Below are positions 61,619 through 64,000 of a stretch of 64,000 nucleotides of DNA, in pieces. Every line of letters starts with the position of its first letter. Within the stretch, counting starts at the first letter, position 1. The DNA is from Amyelois transitella (Eukaryota > Arthropoda > Insecta > Lepidoptera > Pyralidae). The notes below the pieces were generated by a model. It was not told where the DNA came from, searched no databases, and saw only the letters and a list, made by a program, of their open reading frames with translations. The translations under genes were made by a program, and so were the position numbers. The DNA is taken from positions 5,362,001 to 5,426,000 of the forward strand of contig NC_083530.1 of the NCBI RefSeq assembly GCF_032362555.1, written 5' to 3'.

Positions 61619-62139
61619 TTATGTGTTTCTAAAGATATTCTTCTATTGGAACGGAACGTTTTGACTGGCAAATATGCAGGAACTCAAATTTAAAAAAGTA
61701 AATATTATTTGTTATTGTGTCAATGTCAACGTCATGTCATTCAATTGACGTATATATTTATGCCTGCCGGCTGTGACGAAAGTTTTGTGGGATGTGGTTT
61801 AAATGTTAAATTTGCTCTTATTGGCTGAATTTCGTAAAAACATACAAGTTAAATTCAAAATTTTTCAGTTGTTGGATTTTGGCAAAATTAAGATATCGTT
61901 TTGTGGTAAAATAGTTATGTTATTACGTTAGATTCAGTGTCGTACCTTTGCCGCAGAAGGTTGAGGTTATGATTCTCAGCCTGTTTTCACTTAAAACTTG
62001 TAAATAGTGGACTAAATCTTCACTTTTATCAGGAGCAACAATAACAGGTCTTACTCGCGTGACCACCGGAAGTACCATTCCAAACCTAACCCGTATTGGA
62101 TCCATGGTTACACACACATTTGCCTGACCGTGCAGATTT

Positions 62140-62277
62140 CCTCACGATGTTTTCAAACTTATGTACATAACTCCGAAAATAGTCATTGGTACATGGCCGA
62201 GGTGGAATTCGAACCTGTGCCTTTCTGCGCATCACGCATTTTAACCGGGCATCTTACCGATTCGACCATCGACCTTA
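62140..62277 (-). repeat. tRNA-derived SINE (family B), best copy
   Basis: Minus-strand head GGTCGATGGTCGAATCGGTA with B box GGTTCGAATTCC, then GGCCATGTACCAATGACTAT and AACATCGTGAGGAAATCTGC. Fragments recur at 33725 and 35880. Confidence 0.75.
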
Positions 62278-62370
62278 ATTTCTCAGACTAACTCAGTTAA
62301 ATTACGATTTCTTAACTTTGGCGAAATTCCATGGAAATACTAATCGTATCATTTGAAAATTATAGTAAAA

Positions 62371-62564
62371 CTAGAGGCCGCCCGCGACTTCGTCCGTATG
62401 GAAACCGCGGGAATTCCGGGATAAAAAGTAGCCTATATGTTATTCTGGGTCTTCAGCTCAGTCAGTCTTCAGCTTCGGTTCAGTAGTTTTTGCGTGAAAT
62501 AAGTAACAAACATCCATACTGATCCATACACTCACAAACTTTCGCATTTATAATATTAGTAGGA
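62371..62564 (-). mobile_element. Helitron (TCCTACTAATATTATAAATG family)
   Basis: Minus strand: starts TCCTACTAATATTATAAATG, ends ACGAAGTCGCGGGCGGCCTC and TAG (62371); a few bases lost inside. Confidence 0.75.
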
Positions 62565-62569
62565 TTACT

Positions 62570-63170
62570 ATGTATACTTATAGAAAAGTTTGATAATAAA
62601 CACATAAACTACAATTTATATGAAGCTAAGCAGTTATACTAACACCTTGACATAGTAAAGTGATATAGCGAGCCAGTATGTGAGCCGCTGATATAGTATG
62701 TCGCGAATTCAATGATAAATGGTCACTTAATCACCAAGCGAGATTAAGTTAAAGCTGTTGTAACCGTGATTTAGATTTTATTGGGATTTTTATTTGTCTG
62801 CAATTGTTTTTATTATTTTTGAAATTGGAATAATTTACGACTTTCGAAGTGGTGAAATTTTTGGAATCTCAATTATTTGAGGTTTATTTGACATATTTAC
62901 AACATTTCTATATAGACAAAGACAATATAAGTAGACAATGTGTAATCGTTCATGATTTAGATTTAAGAGATCTATATTTGTATATTGACGTCCGATGAAA
63001 ATGCTGCAGTGTAGTTTGTTCCGCCGCTTCTTCTACACATGCGCTTTGGAAGCGGTAGTAGTTAGTTAAGAGATGTGACGTCAATAAGTGATACCTTGTA
63101 TCCAATTTTGAATATAAATCTATTCTATTCTATTGTCTTGTTTTAACTTATATTATTCCAAATCAATACA
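62570..63170. other. Intergenic, nothing identified
   Basis: Contains no recognised gene or shared repeat. Confidence 0.3.
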
Positions 63171-63171
63171 T

Positions 63172-63409
63172 ACAAACATATAATCAGGTTTACCCCTTGC
63201 GGGTTGGACGGAGACAACAGTCTCACAAAGTCTGAAATACCACGTTCAGTTGTATGGCTTTAGGATGGAATTGAGATGCAAATAGTGACAGGTTGCTAGC
63301 CCATCGCAGAACAGAAGAATCCTCAGTTTATTGGCCTATCCCTTAGTCTCCTTTAACGACATCCATGAAAAAGATGGTCCTATTCTAAAGAGCCGGGAAC
63401 CACACGGCA
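63172..63409 (-). repeat. SINE1-like element, near full-length
   Basis: ACCCCTTGCGGGTTGGACGG to GAGCCGGGAACCACACGGCA. Confidence 0.85.
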
Positions 63410-63552
63410 TTCTATGTTTGATTTTTAAGTTCTGCAGTCAAATAGAGAAGATAATTTGATTGTGGTGTGGTTCGACAGTTTGATTGTGGCATAGGTATAG
63501 ATGTCACCACAGACACGTAAAAAACGGATAGTTAAATCTGCAATTCACACAG

Positions 63553-63844
63553 TGCCGTGTGGTTCCCGGCAGGGCCGTGTGGTTCCCGGCACCAATACAA
63601 AAAATAATAGGACCACCCCACCCCATCTCTTTCCCATGGATGTCGTAAAAGGCGACTAAGGGATAGGCTTACATACTTGGGATTCTTTTTTACGGCGATG
63701 GTCAAGCAACCTGTCACTATTTGAATCTAAATTCTATGTTAAAGCCAAATAGCTGAACGTGGCCTTTCAGTTTTTTCAAGACTGTTGCTCTGCTCTGTCT
63801 ACCCCGCAAGGGATAATGACGTGATTATATGTATGTATGTATGT
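63553..63844 (+). repeat. SINE1-like element with doubled head
   Basis: GCCGTGTGGTTCCCGGCA occurs twice in a row (63553 and 63573) before an otherwise full copy with an (ATGT)n tail. Same doubling as at 5794. Confidence 0.85.
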
Positions 63845-64000
63845 TGAATCTGCAATGATTGTCACCCCAGTTTGACATAAATCAAAATTGACCTCGGCGT
63901 CGCGACTCCGTAACTCTCGACAGTGTAACTATTCGTAACTTGGCTATGTCATAGTGTAACAAATGCTTGTATTGTCTGTCTGACCGGAAAATGCTGAGGA

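Larger units (their letters stand above)
57254..61760 (-). mobile_element. Near full-length CR1/jockey-like LINE
   Basis: On the minus strand: 5' region (about 61760-61619), ORF1 (61618-60341), ORF2 (to 57474), a 3' UTR and a tail of GATTT units at 57284-57254. The two-ORF layout with an APE endonuclease, RT and short tandem tail is typical of CR1/jockey-group non-LTR elements. The 5' end is estimated, since no target-site duplication was located. Confidence 0.75.

Overview
This window is a piece of lepidopteran (moth or butterfly) nuclear genome. The signs are: non-autonomous Helitrons of the Lep1 type that begin TC and end in a GC-rich hairpin plus CTAG; several high-copy short elements with (ATGT)n tails; a CR1/jockey-like non-LTR retrotransposon; a cluster of ommochrome-binding-protein-like genes; and spliced genes in AT-rich sequence. 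The species cannot be named from the sequence alone.

Left part (1-10 kb): the first coding exon of an F-box gene (FBXO28-like, minus strand, continuing off the left edge) lies at 1010-1093. A large minus-strand gene for a secreted, Tyr- and Gln-rich, resilin-like protein occupies 7178-9409. A chitin-binding R&R cuticular domain exon at 4677-4889 and a tiny exon at 5271-5317 are in matching splice phase with it, so the three may form one gene. From 10 to 21 kb I see only nested repeats, followed by an isolated tRNA-Pro(AGG) and a dead LINE fragment.

Middle (22-32 kb): four intact, single-coding-exon genes of the ommochrome-binding-protein-like secreted propeller family. Two are minus-strand and cysteine-bearing. 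The other two form a convergent, more divergent pair, one of them free of cysteine in its mature part. All four have a 3' splice site just upstream of the ATG, which implies a shared gene structure with a non-coding first exon.

Right-middle (36-43 kb): a complete six-exon gene for GTP cyclohydrolase I (Punch) on the minus strand, 290 aa, with all splice phases consistent. It supplies pteridines and tetrahydrobiopterin, so two pigment-related systems sit within about 15 kb. Its introns hold a 26-bp minisatellite and many transposons.

Right part (43-64 kb): mostly repeats. Notable items are a near-twin of the composite Helitron at 12.7 kb, a 214-bp inverted repeat with 4 mismatches, a candidate THAP-domain first exon at 56 kb, and a near full-length LINE with ORF1 and ORF2 whose ORF2 start is damaged. 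At least thirty-five copies or fragments of one SINE-like family, in both orientations, dominate the intergenic sequence.
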